Shown here piece by piece: positions 5,711 to 15,530 of a stretch of 43,839 bases of DNA. Source of the DNA: UMGS75 sp963648435 (GTDB lineage Bacteria > Bacillota_I > Bacilli_A > ML615J-28 > CAG-313); NCBI GenBank assembly GCA_963648435.1, contig CAVJDT010000010.1:1-43839 (forward strand), in the 5' to 3' direction. The notes below the pieces were generated by a model that had not been told where the DNA came from, ran no database searches, and saw only the letters and a program-made list of their open reading frames with translations. Every line of letters starts with the position of its first letter. Positions within the stretch are counted from its first letter, which is position 1. The position numbers were made by a program, and so were the translations under genes.

Positions 5711-8062
5711 CTATTTAAGTTGTATAACTGTTACCCCAAATCCACCTTCATTTTCGCCACCATACCTAAAGCTAGCAATATTATGGCATTTCTTAAGATA
5801 AGTTTGAACCATTTCGCGGAGTGCTCCGGTCCCATATCCATGAATAATTGTTGCTTGTTTTACTCCAGCACACATTAAATCATCAATATATTTTTCCAAA
5901 TGGTCTTTTGCCTCTAAGAATCTTTCGCCTCTTAAATCAAGAACAAGTGATATTTTAGCTTTACTTGTAATATTAGAGGTTGTAACATGATTATTTGGTT
6001 TTAGTTCTATTTTCTTAACAACTTTAATTTCATCTTTGTCAGCTTGTAATTGAATATTGCCAATTGCAACTGTATAATTACCAGATTTTCCAACCTTGAT
6101 GATTGTTCCATATTGGTCATAACTTGTTAAATAAACATCATCACCTAATTTAATTTCTTCATTACTATACTCAACTTTTGCTTTTTTTGGTTTAGAATTA
6201 GATGTTTCTAATTCATTTATTCTTTTTTTAAGTTCAATCATTTCATGAAGTTTTAAATTAGCTTTTTGCTTTTCTTGCATATCCGTTAATAACTCATTAC
6301 TTTTTGATTTAGCATCAGTAATGATCTTTTGAGCTTCTTTTTCATAATCACTAATAATTTTATCTTTTTTCTGATTAATGGTTTCAAGTTCTTTTTCTAG
6401 TTTTGCTTCTTTTTCTAGGGTTTTAGTCATTAAAGCTGATAAACGGTGTTTTTCAAGTTCATTTTCTTGGACAAGGTGTTCTAACTTCATTATTAATTTT
6501 CTAGTTTGTGAATCGGTAGTAACCGTTAAACGGTTAGCTTCTTCAATGATTTCTTTTTTTAAGCCTAGTCTACTTGCAATATTTAAAGCATTACTTGAAC
6601 CACTTACCCCAATTAATAAATGATAAGTAGGTGAAAGAGTATTTTGGTCAAATTCCATTGAGGCATTAATTATACGTGGTTCTTCAAATCCAAAAGCTTT
6701 AAGATCTGAATAATGAGTTGTCGTAATAAAACTAACATTATGAGCAATTAAATATTTAAGAATTGCTTTTGCAAGGTTTGATCCTTCAATAGGATCCGTA
6801 CCTGCTCCAATTTCATCAAATAACACAAGAGACTGTGGGGTTACATAGTTAATAATATCCACAATATTATGCATATGAGATGAAAAAGTTGATAAATTAT
6901 TTTCAATACTTTGGTCATCACCGATATCACAGTAAATATGATCATAAATCATTACATCACTAGCACTATCAGCTGGAATTAATAGACCATATTTAGTCAT
7001 TAATGATAATAAACCAATTGTCTTAAGTAATACAGTTTTACCACCAGTATTAGGGCCAGTAATAATAATTCCATCATAATTTCTCGAAAAATTAATATTA
7101 TTAGGAATTACTTTTTTAACCCTTAATAAAGGATGTCTAGCATTAATAAGATTTAAATTACCTTGATCATTAATTTTAGGCATTGAACCTTGATATTTAC
7201 TTGCAAGTACCGCTTTACTAAAAATAAAATCTAATTGTTTTATTTTTTCAAAATTTTCCATTAAAATCATTACATTAATTTCAATTTCATGAGAAAGATT
7301 TTTTAAAATCCTTTCAATTTCCTCATGTTCTTCATGATATAAAATACTTTTTTCCCGCATTAAGGATGCAACAGCCTCAGGTTCAATATACACTGTTTGC
7401 ATACTGGCACTATAATCTTGAACTATTCCCCTAATACTATTTTTGTATTCACTTTTAACCGGAAGACAGTAACAATCATTACGCATAACAATTGATGATT
7501 GGGATAGTTTATCACTTTCTCTTGATAAAATTTCTTGACATTTGCTTTTAATCCGAGCATCAATTCCATTTAATTTTCCCCTAATTTGCTTTAAAGCTGA
7601 ACTTGCACCATCTAAGACATAACCAGTTTCATCAATTGATTTATTGATTAATGCATCTAAATAATCAATAATAACTAGTTCGCTTACTATTCTTTCATAA
7701 TATGAACATGGTATTTTTTCATTTTTTAAACTACTTAATAATTTATTGTTTTGTCTAATTGTTGTAAACAGTTTAGATGTTTCATAAATATCAAGAGCAC
7801 TAAGTTTAGCCCCTCGCATACTTAACATTAAGATACTTCGATAATCTGATTCAAGAACAATTGGAGCTCGTTCAAACCTTAAAATTATCGTATAAGCCTC
7901 ATCAACTTTTTTTAATTCTTCTCTTAATTCTTCTAAATTACTACTTGGAAGTAATTCTTTGATATTTACTTTCGTTTCAGGTAATATCGCAAACTGTTCC
8001 AACATATCAAGGATTTGTCCAATTTCTAGTTTGTTATTACTGATTGTTATTATTTTATTCAT
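5711..8062 (-). CDS. mutS2: endonuclease MutS2 / collided-ribosome rescue factor
   Basis: MutS2 is an ABC-type ATPase with a C-terminal Smr nuclease domain. In Bacillus it splits collided ribosomes, and elsewhere it is described as suppressing recombination. The protein has 783 residues against 785 in B. subtilis. An N-terminal clamp/lever region runs to about residue 320, Walker A is GPNTGGKT at 336-343, and LFDEIGAGTDP follows as the Walker B region. A long coiled coil spans about 515-630, and the Smr domain (about 705-783) contains LDLRGERF and IIHGYGTGALR. AGGAAGGG precedes the ATG. It diverges from rnhC and leads an operon with the thioredoxin-like gene and possibly fic. No mutS2 promoter stands out. 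Confidence 0.96.
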   Translation of the reverse strand: MNKIITISNNKLEIGQILDMLEQFAILPETKVNIKELLPSSNLEELREELKKVDEAYTIILRFERAPIVLESDYRSILMLSMRGAKLSALDIYETSKLFTTIRQNNKLLSSLKNEKIPCSYYERIVSELVIIDYLDALINKSIDETGYVLDGASSALKQIRGKLNGIDARIKSKCQEILSRESDKLSQSSIVMRNDCYCLPVKSEYKNSIRGIVQDYSASMQTVYIEPEAVASLMREKSILYHEEHEEIERILKNLSHEIEINVMILMENFEKIKQLDFIFSKAVLASKYQGSMPKINDQGNLNLINARHPLLRVKKVIPNNINFSRNYDGIIITGPNTGGKTVLLKTIGLLSLMTKYGLLIPADSASDVMIYDHIYCDIGDDQSIENNLSTFSSHMHNIVDIINYVTPQSLVLFDEIGAGTDPIEGSNLAKAILKYLIAHNVSFITTTHYSDLKAFGFEEPRIINASMEFDQNTLSPTYHLLIGVSGSSNALNIASRLGLKKEIIEEANRLTVTTDSQTRKLIMKLEHLVQENELEKHRLSALMTKTLEKEAKLEKELETINQKKDKIISDYEKEAQKIITDAKSKSNELLTDMQEKQKANLKLHEMIELKKRINELETSNSKPKKAKVEYSNEEIKLGDDVYLTSYDQYGTIIKVGKSGNYTVAIGNIQLQADKDEIKVVKKIELKPNNHVTTSNITSKAKISLVLDLRGERFLEAKDHLEKYIDDLMCAGVKQATIIHGYGTGALREMVQTYLKKCHNIASFRYGGENEGGFGVTVIQLK

Positions 8063-8101
8063 TTTTTTCCCTTCCTTTATTGTAAGTGATTTTCAATATC
8101 T

Positions 8102-8130
8102 TTGCATAAAAATAATTTTTGTGATATAAT
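8102..8130 (+). promoter_or_regulatory. sigma-A promoter of rnhC
   Basis: TTGCAT and TATAAT are separated by 17 bases, with TG one base before the -10 box. GGAGG at 8137-8141 serves the ATG at 8151. Confidence 0.75.
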
Positions 8131-8150
8131 AAGGTTGGAGGCTTATCGTT

Positions 8151-9134
8151 ATGCAGCATACAAACAATTCAACACACAAAATTAAAGCATCAAATGAACA
8201 AGTTCAAGAAATGATCGACTATTATAAAGGTTACCTAGTTTATGGTTCAAGCAATTATACCATTGCTAGAGCCAAACTTACAAATGTCGTAATAACCTTC
8301 TATCGTACTAATGTTGTACTATTTCAAGGACTTGATGAAGCAAATGAATATAACAAATGGGCAAAAAAATTCAATTTGCCTTTAGAGGAAGTAACCATAA
8401 CGAAAGTAATCGATTACTCACACATAACTGCGATTTGTACTGATGAAGTCGGTACTGGAGACTATTTTGGACCAATTGTTGTATGTGCTACATATGTTGA
8501 TCAAAATACAAGTGAACAACTACGTAAACTAGGCGTAAAAGACTCTAAACTATTAACCGATAAGCAAATGATTCCACTTGCCTTAAAGATTGCAAGTATT
8601 ATTCCTTATTCAATTATTTTTTTAGATCCTCTTAAGTTTAATTCTTTAACTGGTAAATATGATAATCTAAATTTCGTAAAATCTTATCTTCATAATAAAG
8701 TTATTAATAGTATACTAAAAAAACTTGGAGATGTAAAGTACGACGCTATTTTAATTGATGAGTTTACCCCTAAAGAAAACTACCTTAAATATCTTGAAAA
8801 TCAAGCAAACGTTATTAGGGATGTAACAACCATTGTTAAAGGGGAAAAGGAACACATAGGTATTGCGGCCGCATCAATTCTTGCAAGAGCTGCATTTCTT
8901 CGCGAACTACGTAAAATGAGTATTGAATATAAGATTGAACTTTTAAAAGGAGCCGGTCATGAAGTTGATCGCTGTGCCATTTCCTTTATTAAATCTTATG
9001 GATTTTTAGAATTAAAAAAGGTTGCAAAAGTTAAATTTACTAATACTGAAAGAATTATTAAATACTTTGAGGAAAATCCCCTTCCTAAATCACGATTAGT
9101 TGGACTTGATGATATTAAAAAACATATAAATTAA
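8151..9134 (+). CDS. rnhC: ribonuclease HIII
   Basis: RNase HIII cleaves the RNA strand of RNA-DNA hybrids, including R-loops and primers. It has 327 residues. Residues 1-85 form the TBP-like substrate-binding domain specific to the HIII class, followed by the catalytic core with DEVGTGDYFGP (D98, E99), a further acidic residue in ILIDEF (about 201) and the IAAASILARA helix. It is one of two intact genes on the plus strand and is transcribed away from mutS2; rnhC also lies near mutS2 in B. subtilis. A bidirectional terminator begins inside its TAA stop codon. Confidence 0.95.
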   Translation: MQHTNNSTHKIKASNEQVQEMIDYYKGYLVYGSSNYTIARAKLTNVVITFYRTNVVLFQGLDEANEYNKWAKKFNLPLEEVTITKVIDYSHITAICTDEVGTGDYFGPIVVCATYVDQNTSEQLRKLGVKDSKLLTDKQMIPLALKIASIIPYSIIFLDPLKFNSLTGKYDNLNFVKSYLHNKVINSILKKLGDVKYDAILIDEFTPKENYLKYLENQANVIRDVTTIVKGEKEHIGIAAASILARAAFLRELRKMSIEYKIELLKGAGHEVDRCAISFIKSYGFLELKKVAKVKFTNTERIIKYFEENPLPKSRLVGLDDIKKHIN

Positions 9135-9160
9135 AAACTGTGATTTTATCACAGTTTTTT
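9133..9160. terminator. bidirectional terminator between rnhC and trkH
   Basis: A 12-bp stem, AAAAACTGTGAT with ATCACAGTTTTT around a 3-base loop, has A and T runs on either side. It can end both rnhC and the converging trkA-trkH transcript, and its first bases are part of the rnhC stop codon. Confidence 0.85.
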
Positions 9161-9163
9161 TAA

Positions 9164-10723
9164 TTATTTTTTCCATGTTTTAGGACTAAATAAAATTAAA
9201 ACAGGTAATATTTCAAGTCTTCCTATTAACATAGCTAAAGTAAGTACTATTTTTGAAAAATAATTATAACAATCAAATGATGAATATGGCCCGGCCGCAC
9301 CAAAGGCTGGTCCAATATTAGATAAGCATGAAATTGTCGCAGTAAAATGTGTCTTAAAATCAAGTTCTTGTTTTCTTGTAATTAATTCGCCATTTAAGTT
9401 ACCAGTTACAAATACAGCTTCACTAGTATCAAATGATAATAACAAAATACAAATAAATGCAATAATAAAGTATAAAGTAATAAAAGCAAAAACATCATTT
9501 GTAGTTTCATCATCTAAAACTTTACCTTCAAACTCTGTTTTAGTTACTTTACGAGGGTTTATTAAATGAATAATATTTCGTTTTACCCCTTTAAAGGCAA
9601 TTACAATTCTTGATACTTTAATGCCACCACCTGTCGAACCAGCCATGGCTCCAATAATCATTAAAATGATTAAGACAGTTTGACTAAGGACAGGCCATAG
9701 GTCAAAATCAGTGGTTGTATAACCTGTAGAAGTCATTAAACTTGCAACTTGAAAGTATGCATGTCTAAATGATTCTTCATAATTTATTACATTATTCGCC
9801 ATATAAATTTTATTATGAACTAAACTTCCAAAAATAATAGCCGTTGCAACAATAATAATACCAAAATATGCTTTAAGTTCATCACTCTTTAAGACCGATT
9901 TTAATTTACCTACAAGTAGTAAAAAATATAAACTAAAATTAACTCCAAACAAAATTAAGAATGTTGCAATTACATATTGAGCATATGGTGAAAAATATTC
10001 CATACTACCTGGTAAAAAGCCAAATCCACCGGTACCAGCACTACCAAACGCCGTAAGTAAACAATAAAATAAATGATCACTTTCTTTTGCAATTCCTTCA
10101 ACAACGACTGGTTTACTAAATAATAACATAACAACTTCGATTATTGTCATTGCTAAGTATATTAAATATAAGATTCGAGCACTAACTCGCATTTTAGATG
10201 CTAGTTTACCAACTTGTGGGCCTGGGCTTTCTGCTTTAAGTAAATGCATTGCGGAACCATCATTGCTTTCGGGAATAAAGATTAAAATAAATACTAGAAT
10301 CCCCATTCCACCAATCCAGTGCGTAAAACTGCGCCAAAATAAGCCACTATGCGATATTTTAGTAAAGTCATTAATAATACTAGCCCCTGTGGTCGTAAAG
10401 CCAGACATAATTTCAAACGTTGCATCAATATAATTAGGAACATCCTTTGATATAACTAGAGGAATCGCCCCAAATAAAGTCATAAAAATCCACACAAGTG
10501 CTACAAGCGCAAATCCTTCTTTTTGATAAAGAGCTTTCCTTGTTGCATTTAAACGTTGAAGTAAAAATCCTATAACTAAAGTTACAAAAATGGGAATAGC
10601 ATAAGCTAAAATATTTACATAACCTTCCTTATAAATAATTGCAACTGCTAAAGGAAAGGCCATTAAAATAGCCTCTAGCACTAAGATTTTACCAAGAATC
10701 TTACCGATAAGTTTAAAATTCAT
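9164..10723 (-). CDS. trkH: potassium uptake protein TrkH/KtrB
   Basis: The membrane-spanning K+ translocating subunit of a Trk/Ktr system, 519 residues. The four pore repeats show their selectivity-filter loops at about residues 110-115 (TTTGAS), 228-235 (SAGTGGFG), 331-336 (TSTGYT) and 468-474 (SNIGPAFG), each with the key glycine. The hinge region after repeat 3 reads GAMAGSTGGGIK. Its gating partner trkA ends 8 bases upstream, with AGGTGA as ribosome site, so the two are co-translated. It is the last gene of the long hisS-led unit. TrkH rather than KtrB is a matter of subfamily naming. Confidence 0.93.
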   Translation of the reverse strand: MNFKLIGKILGKILVLEAILMAFPLAVAIIYKEGYVNILAYAIPIFVTLVIGFLLQRLNATRKALYQKEGFALVALVWIFMTLFGAIPLVISKDVPNYIDATFEIMSGFTTTGASIINDFTKISHSGLFWRSFTHWIGGMGILVFILIFIPESNDGSAMHLLKAESPGPQVGKLASKMRVSARILYLIYLAMTIIEVVMLLFSKPVVVEGIAKESDHLFYCLLTAFGSAGTGGFGFLPGSMEYFSPYAQYVIATFLILFGVNFSLYFLLLVGKLKSVLKSDELKAYFGIIIVATAIIFGSLVHNKIYMANNVINYEESFRHAYFQVASLMTSTGYTTTDFDLWPVLSQTVLIILMIIGAMAGSTGGGIKVSRIVIAFKGVKRNIIHLINPRKVTKTEFEGKVLDDETTNDVFAFITLYFIIAFICILLLSFDTSEAVFVTGNLNGELITRKQELDFKTHFTATISCLSNIGPAFGAAGPYSSFDCYNYFSKIVLTLAMLIGRLEILPVLILFSPKTWKK

Positions 10724-10731
10724 AATATCAC

Positions 10732-12087
10732 CTATTCAAATGCATCTGCTAAATCATCAAAATTTTTGTGTGTTGTTACCACAATTACACTATCATTTAA
10801 TTCAATATGGTCATTACCATTAGGAATAATAACCACACCTTCTCTAATAATACATGCAATTAAACAATTTTCCTTTAATTTTAAGTCTTTTAAAGGCTTA
10901 TTATAAAATCTTTCTTTCTTTTTGGCAAGAAACTCAAGAGCTTCTATTTGATTATTAACTAAACGATATAACGTTAAAACATTACTACCACGTTTATTTG
11001 CAAGGGCTCTTACATATGAAACAATTTTATTTGCAACTATTTCTTTTGGTAAAACAATGTTTTCAACCCCTAAATCATCAGTCATTCCAAGTAAGGTATC
11101 ACGTTTAATTTTAGTAATTACTTTTCTAACTTTTTGTTTATTGGCAAATAATGAAACAATGATATTTTCTTCATCAACATTTGTTAAAGCAACAAAAGCA
11201 TCAGTCGATTCAATTCCTTCTTCAATTAAAATACTGTGTTTAGTTCCATCAGCATTTATAACTTCAACATTTGGAAGTTTTTCCGCAAGATCATTAGCTT
11301 TTTCCTTTGATGTTTCTATTAAACGCACCTTATAACGGTTCTTTGATAAGTTTTTAGCCAAATAAAAGCCAGTTTTACCCCCACCAATAATCATTACTTT
11401 TTTAAGTGGTGATTTTATTAAATTTAATTCTTTTAAGAAACTACGAAGTAATGAAGATTCCGCTGTAAAATTAATTCTATCACCTAATTCAATTTTAAAA
11501 TTACCACTTGGAATAATAACTTCATTTCCTCTTTCAACAGCACAAATTAACACTTTTGTATTTAACTTCTTATTCATGGAAATTAAAGTTTCACCAATAA
11601 GAGGATTATCTTTTTCAATTACGATTTCTACAAGGTTTACTAAACCTTTGGCGAAATGTTCAATTTTTGAAATTGTCGGTAAATTAATCATATTAGTTAT
11701 TTCATTGGCAATTTCTTCTTCCGGATTAACAATCATTGAAAGTCCTAATTCATCCTTCATCAAAACACTTTGACGCCGATATTCGGGATTACGAACTCTT
11801 GCAATTGTACTCTTCGCACCTAGTTTTTTCGCAACTAAACAAGCTAAAATATTAATTTCATCATCTGATGATACCGCAATAACTAAATCAGCATTTTTAA
11901 CATTTGCTTCTTCTTGGATTTCAAGACTAGCTCCATTACCAACAACGCCCATTACGTCATATTTTTCAATAAGTTTTTCAACAATATCTTTATCACTATC
12001 TATAATAATGGTATTATGTCTTTCCTTCGATATGTGGTCAATTACAGTTTTACCAATTGTACCACAACCTATTACAATTATCTTCAT
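10732..12087 (-). CDS. trkA: Trk potassium uptake regulator TrkA
   Basis: A 451-residue cytoplasmic gating subunit with two complete RCK repeats, unlike the single-repeat KtrA. The first begins MKIIVIGCGTIGKT and the second, at about 229, KKVMIIGGGKTG; both carry the glycine-rich nucleotide-binding turn. Each RCK-N domain is followed by an RCK-C domain. It is expected to bind NAD(H) or ATP/ADP and control TrkH. GGGAGG lies before the ATG, and rluD ends 31 bases upstream. Confidence 0.94.
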   Translation of the reverse strand: MKIIVIGCGTIGKTVIDHISKERHNTIIIDSDKDIVEKLIEKYDVMGVVGNGASLEIQEEANVKNADLVIAVSSDDEINILACLVAKKLGAKSTIARVRNPEYRRQSVLMKDELGLSMIVNPEEEIANEITNMINLPTISKIEHFAKGLVNLVEIVIEKDNPLIGETLISMNKKLNTKVLICAVERGNEVIIPSGNFKIELGDRINFTAESSLLRSFLKELNLIKSPLKKVMIIGGGKTGFYLAKNLSKNRYKVRLIETSKEKANDLAEKLPNVEVINADGTKHSILIEEGIESTDAFVALTNVDEENIIVSLFANKQKVRKVITKIKRDTLLGMTDDLGVENIVLPKEIVANKIVSYVRALANKRGSNVLTLYRLVNNQIEALEFLAKKKERFYNKPLKDLKLKENCLIACIIREGVVIIPNGNDHIELNDSVIVVTTHKNFDDLADAFE

Positions 12088-12118
12088 AAATCCTCCCTAT
12101 TTTGTTTAAACATAATAA

Positions 12119-13036
12119 TTAATCTTCACGTTTTAATTCATCTAATAAATCATTAAATTCTTTAGGAAGTTCGGTTTCAAACTCCATATATTCATTGGTT
12201 CTAGGATGATAAAAACCAATTTTTTTAGCATGTAAATACTGACCAAATTCACTAACTTGTTTTTTAACCCCATATAAAGGATCCCCAAAAACAGGATGAT
12301 TAATGTAGGCCATATGAACTCTAATTTGGTGTGTTCGACCAGTTTCTAAGTCTAGTTCTAATAAAGTAAAATCGCGGAACCGGTCAAGAACCTTAAAATG
12401 CGTAATCGCTGGTTTTCCACTTGCAACTACCGCCATCTTTTGACGGTTATCTGGGTCACGGCCAATTGGGGCATCAATTTTACCTAAATTATGGCCAATT
12501 GAACCTGTAACGATTGCCCAGTATGTACGCTTAGCTTTTTTTTCTTTAATTTGTTCACTAATATTACGATGAGCAAAGTTATTTTTACATACAATTAATA
12601 AACCTGAAGTATCTTTGTCAATACGGTGGACAATACCAGCCCGGTTTTCACCATTGATAGTTGATAAAGTTTGATAATGATACATTAAAGCATTAACAAG
12701 TGTACCCATCATGTGACCAGGAGCAGGGTGAACCACCATCCCCGATGGTTTATTAACAACTAGGATATCATCATCTTCATAGACAATATCTAAATCAATT
12801 TTTTCAGGTATCACTGATGAAATAACATCATCTAATTCTTCAATTTCAATTAAATCACCATTTTCTACTTTATAACTTGGTTTAACAAGTTTACCATTTA
12901 CTTTAATTTTATTTTCATCAAAATATTTCTTTAATTCACTACGAGTCATATCCGCATAACATGATGGTAAGTATTTATCAATTCTTATACTTTCTTCACC
13001 TTCATGATAAGCCACCGTAAATTCATCTTTAATCAT
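12119..13036 (-). CDS. rluD: 23S rRNA pseudouridine synthase, RluD family
   Basis: It isomerises uridine to pseudouridine in rRNA. The 305-residue protein has an N-terminal S4 RNA-binding domain (about 15-75) and the catalytic motif HRIDKDTSGLL with nucleophile D140. The downstream active-site region GRTHQIRVHM is intact. Its start overlaps the end of lspA by 8 bases, the same order as lspA-rluD in Bacillus. Within the RluA/C/D group the exact target uridines cannot be decided from sequence; D is favoured by length, S4 domain and context. Confidence 0.9.
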   Translation of the reverse strand: MIKDEFTVAYHEGEESIRIDKYLPSCYADMTRSELKKYFDENKIKVNGKLVKPSYKVENGDLIEIEELDDVISSVIPEKIDLDIVYEDDDILVVNKPSGMVVHPAPGHMMGTLVNALMYHYQTLSTINGENRAGIVHRIDKDTSGLLIVCKNNFAHRNISEQIKEKKAKRTYWAIVTGSIGHNLGKIDAPIGRDPDNRQKMAVVASGKPAITHFKVLDRFRDFTLLELDLETGRTHQIRVHMAYINHPVFGDPLYGVKKQVSEFGQYLHAKKIGFYHPRTNEYMEFETELPKEFNDLLDELKRED

Positions 13037-13568
13037 GGTCTGACTCCTTTTCTTCTGTTTTATTTTCTTGAATACTCTTCTTCTGAGGTTCCTTATAAAT
13101 GAATAAAATGTAAACCGCTAAAAGAATCGCCCCAACCGTAATGCATGAATCAGCAACATTGAAGACCGCAAAATTCATAAAGGCAAGATCAAAAAAATCA
13201 ATTACACCTTTTTCATAAAATAAACGATCAATCATATTACCAAATGTCCCCGCAAATAATAAAATTAAACAAAGGGAAAACACTAAATTATGTTTAAAAT
13301 CAATCTTTCGCATAAAAAAGCCAATTACAATACAGCCAATAATACTAATGATTCCCCAAATAATTTGATAACCACCACCCATGCCAAAAGCAAAACCAGT
13401 GTTATACTCTAACCTTAAGTTAAGTATACCTTTAATAAATACTACTTTTTCTCCTTGTTGGAGATTATTGACCGCTAATTGCTTAGTTAATTGGTCAATT
13501 CCAATTAAAACTAAACAACATACTGATGCAATAATGATATTAATAATTTTATATTTTTTATTATTCAT
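13029..13568 (-). CDS. lspA: lipoprotein signal peptidase
   Basis: The integral membrane aspartyl peptidase that removes signal peptides from prolipoproteins, here presumably including the PotD, esterase-like and 5'-nucleotidase lipoproteins of this window. The 179-residue protein has four membrane segments, the conserved NTGFAFG region and the catalytic aspartates D114 (GNMIDR) and D140 (FNVADS). The C-terminus extends about 25 charged residues past the last helix, longer than usual. Its ribosome site AGGTTAA includes the stop codon of the upstream gene. Confidence 0.95.
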   Translation of the reverse strand: MNNKKYKIINIIIASVCCLVLIGIDQLTKQLAVNNLQQGEKVVFIKGILNLRLEYNTGFAFGMGGGYQIIWGIISIIGCIVIGFFMRKIDFKHNLVFSLCLILLFAGTFGNMIDRLFYEKGVIDFFDLAFMNFAVFNVADSCITVGAILLAVYILFIYKEPQKKSIQENKTEEKESDHD

Positions 13569-13571
13569 TTA

Positions 13572-13973
13572 TTAACCTGTGAATTTACAAAGTAAAAAGG
13601 TTAAGATTGAAGCAATAACAACACTTGTTATAACTATACTTGTTCTTGTTAATTCTTCAAGAAAAAGATAAAAACCATTTATATTTTGCAATTCTTCCTT
13701 TTCTGTATAATACTTTAAAATCAATAAATTAATGGTTGAATAGATAGGACATACCAAAAAAATCAAAATAAAAAAGATAACAACTAAAAATTTATATATC
13801 AAAGTTACTGATGAATTTAATTTAAATAATTCTAACATAATAAGATAAAAGGGAATTATTATCACAAGCATTAAAAATCCCGCAAAAATGGTTATTAAAT
13901 ATTCTTTTTTAGGCTCTACTTTGATAGTCCTAAGTTCATTAACTAATTCTTTTGTTTCTTTAAATTTTTTCAT
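13572..13973 (-). CDS. unknown small membrane protein
   Basis: I do not recognise this 133-residue protein. A basic, charged N-terminus of about 25 residues is followed by two adjacent hydrophobic helices (about 26-50 and 60-85), a short polar stretch (KYYTEKEELQN) and a C-terminal helix of about 20 residues (TSIVITSVVIASILTFLLC). There is no signal peptide or catalytic motif. AAGGAT precedes the ATG, and the gene is packed between the Lon/PDZ protease (1 base) and lspA (3 bases), so it is certainly expressed. Context suggests an envelope role only. Confidence 0.75.
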   Translation of the reverse strand: MKKFKETKELVNELRTIKVEPKKEYLITIFAGFLMLVIIIPFYLIMLELFKLNSSVTLIYKFLVVIFFILIFLVCPIYSTINLLILKYYTEKEELQNINGFYLFLEELTRTSIVITSVVIASILTFLLCKFTG

Positions 13974-13974
13974 A

Positions 13975-15048
13975 TTATCCTTGATACTCCATTAAATAAT
14001 CAATAATACACGATAAGTTCCATACTGGTACTAACTTTATATGAGGGTTTTTTAATTTTTGATATCCTTCTAAGGCCTCGATGTAATTAACTTCATTAGG
14101 GTCATCTTGATAATCTTTAGAAGTAACTGGAACAAAGAAAATATCAACATTTGATAATTCAGCAGAAATAATTTTTTGTTTAATTCCACCAATTAAGCCT
14201 GCATTTCCTAATTCATCAACAGTACCCGTCCCCGCAAGCTTAAGATTTTTCGAAAGGTTTGCTCCAGTTAATTTTTCATAAACATAAAATGATTGAAGTA
14301 ACCCCCCACTTGGGCCAATACTATCGACATTATTCCATAATACTTTAAATTCAGGGTAATTTTCATCATTTTCAGGAATCACATATTTTTCGGTACTAAA
14401 GCCATATGAGTATACTTTCTTACCTTCACTATTTTCCATTTCTTTTGCGGCAACCGTAACAGTTGATGCTTCTCTATTACCTGAATAATAGTCTTTAATA
14501 ATTTCCATTGTTGCTGTTTTAGCTTTAGCTTTTTGGATGGCCGCATAAGGCGTATAATCAGTACTTAATTTTTCACCATTAATACTAATAATCATATCCC
14601 CAACATCTAAGTTTTTATCAAGATAGGTAGTTATTGTATCTACATAATAACCGATAAATTCATACTTAATATTGTATCCGGCTTGCTTATAGCCTGAAAT
14701 TATTGAATTATAAATACTACATTCTTTTTGAATAACCCCACCGATATATGATTTTTTACTATCAATATTGGTATATGCAACATTATCATCAATTTCGGCA
14801 TAACGATTACAACTTGCAAAAAGATATAAAAGTAAACTAACTTTTTCATAAGAATATACAGAAACCACATTAATGGAACCATTAAGTTTACTTTCACCAT
14901 CAATTTTAATAATATTTTCAATTGAACTGATTGATGAAGGTACAATTACATCTTTTTTAACTTTAATAACGGATAAACTAACAACAATCAAGCAAAAAAG
15001 GAAAATACTTATTAAATACCATTTATATCTTTTAATAAATCTAGTCAT
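13975..15048 (-). CDS. membrane-anchored PDZ/Lon-type serine protease (YlbL/SepM family)
   Basis: A 357-residue protease with one N-terminal membrane anchor (about 9-29), an extracellular PDZ domain around residues 150-205 (LDVGDMIISING) and a C-terminal Lon (S16) domain. The catalytic serine is in GPSGGLLQS, and the lysine of the dyad is in LIGGIKQKI. Members of this group cleave secreted or membrane peptides; Streptococcus SepM processes the competence peptide. The substrate here is unknown. Its start overlaps the comEB stop by 8 bases, indicating translational coupling. Confidence 0.88.
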   Translation of the reverse strand: MTRFIKRYKWYLISIFLFCLIVVSLSVIKVKKDVIVPSSISSIENIIKIDGESKLNGSINVVSVYSYEKVSLLLYLFASCNRYAEIDDNVAYTNIDSKKSYIGGVIQKECSIYNSIISGYKQAGYNIKYEFIGYYVDTITTYLDKNLDVGDMIISINGEKLSTDYTPYAAIQKAKAKTATMEIIKDYYSGNREASTVTVAAKEMENSEGKKVYSYGFSTEKYVIPENDENYPEFKVLWNNVDSIGPSGGLLQSFYVYEKLTGANLSKNLKLAGTGTVDELGNAGLIGGIKQKIISAELSNVDIFFVPVTSKDYQDDPNEVNYIEALEGYQKLKNPHIKLVPVWNLSCIIDYLMEYQG

Positions 15049-15520
15049 CAGTCTTTACAATAACCTCAACATTTTCCATTTGACGGCACTTAACACTAGC
15101 TGATGCTAGCATTCTTTTTGATGCAACATTATCATTACTACCATTATACTTATCGGATATATAAACTATTTCTTTAATTCCACTTTGGATAATTAATTTT
15201 GCACATTCATTACATGGAAAAAGGGTTACATATAAGGTTGCATTATCAAGTTTGGTAGTACTATTTAAGATTGCATTAGGTTCAGCATGAACAACATAAG
15301 GATACTTTGTTTCAAGAAATTCGCCTTCACGTTCCCATGGAAATTCATCATCAGAACATCCATATGGTAAACCATTATAGCCAATTCCGACAATTCGTTT
15401 TTTTTCATTAACTATACAAGCACCAACCTTAGTATTGGGATCTTTACTACGAAGGGCTGATAATTTTGCAACCCCCATAAAATATTGATCCCATGTTATA
15501 TATTCGTTTGATTTACTCAT
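15041..15520 (-). CDS. comEB: deoxycytidylate deaminase (ComEB type)
   Basis: It deaminates dCMP to dUMP for thymidylate synthesis. The 159-residue protein has the zinc site H78-A-E80 and PCNEC (C103, C106), and the N-terminal block DPNTKVGACIV typical of dCMP deaminases. In Bacillus the gene lies with competence genes and is not itself needed for DNA uptake; here no competence gene is adjacent. aspS ends 10 bases upstream. Confidence 0.93.
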   Translation of the reverse strand: MSKSNEYITWDQYFMGVAKLSALRSKDPNTKVGACIVNEKKRIVGIGYNGLPYGCSDDEFPWEREGEFLETKYPYVVHAEPNAILNSTTKLDNATLYVTLFPCNECAKLIIQSGIKEIVYISDKYNGSNDNVASKRMLASASVKCRQMENVEVIVKTDD

Positions 15521-15530
15521 AAATTCACCC

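Noticed and set aside
11057..12156. Plus-strand open frames across trkA.
   Set aside because: They are antisense shadows of an intact gene with no ribosome sites or recognisable domains. The same applies to the other plus-strand frames over minus-strand genes.
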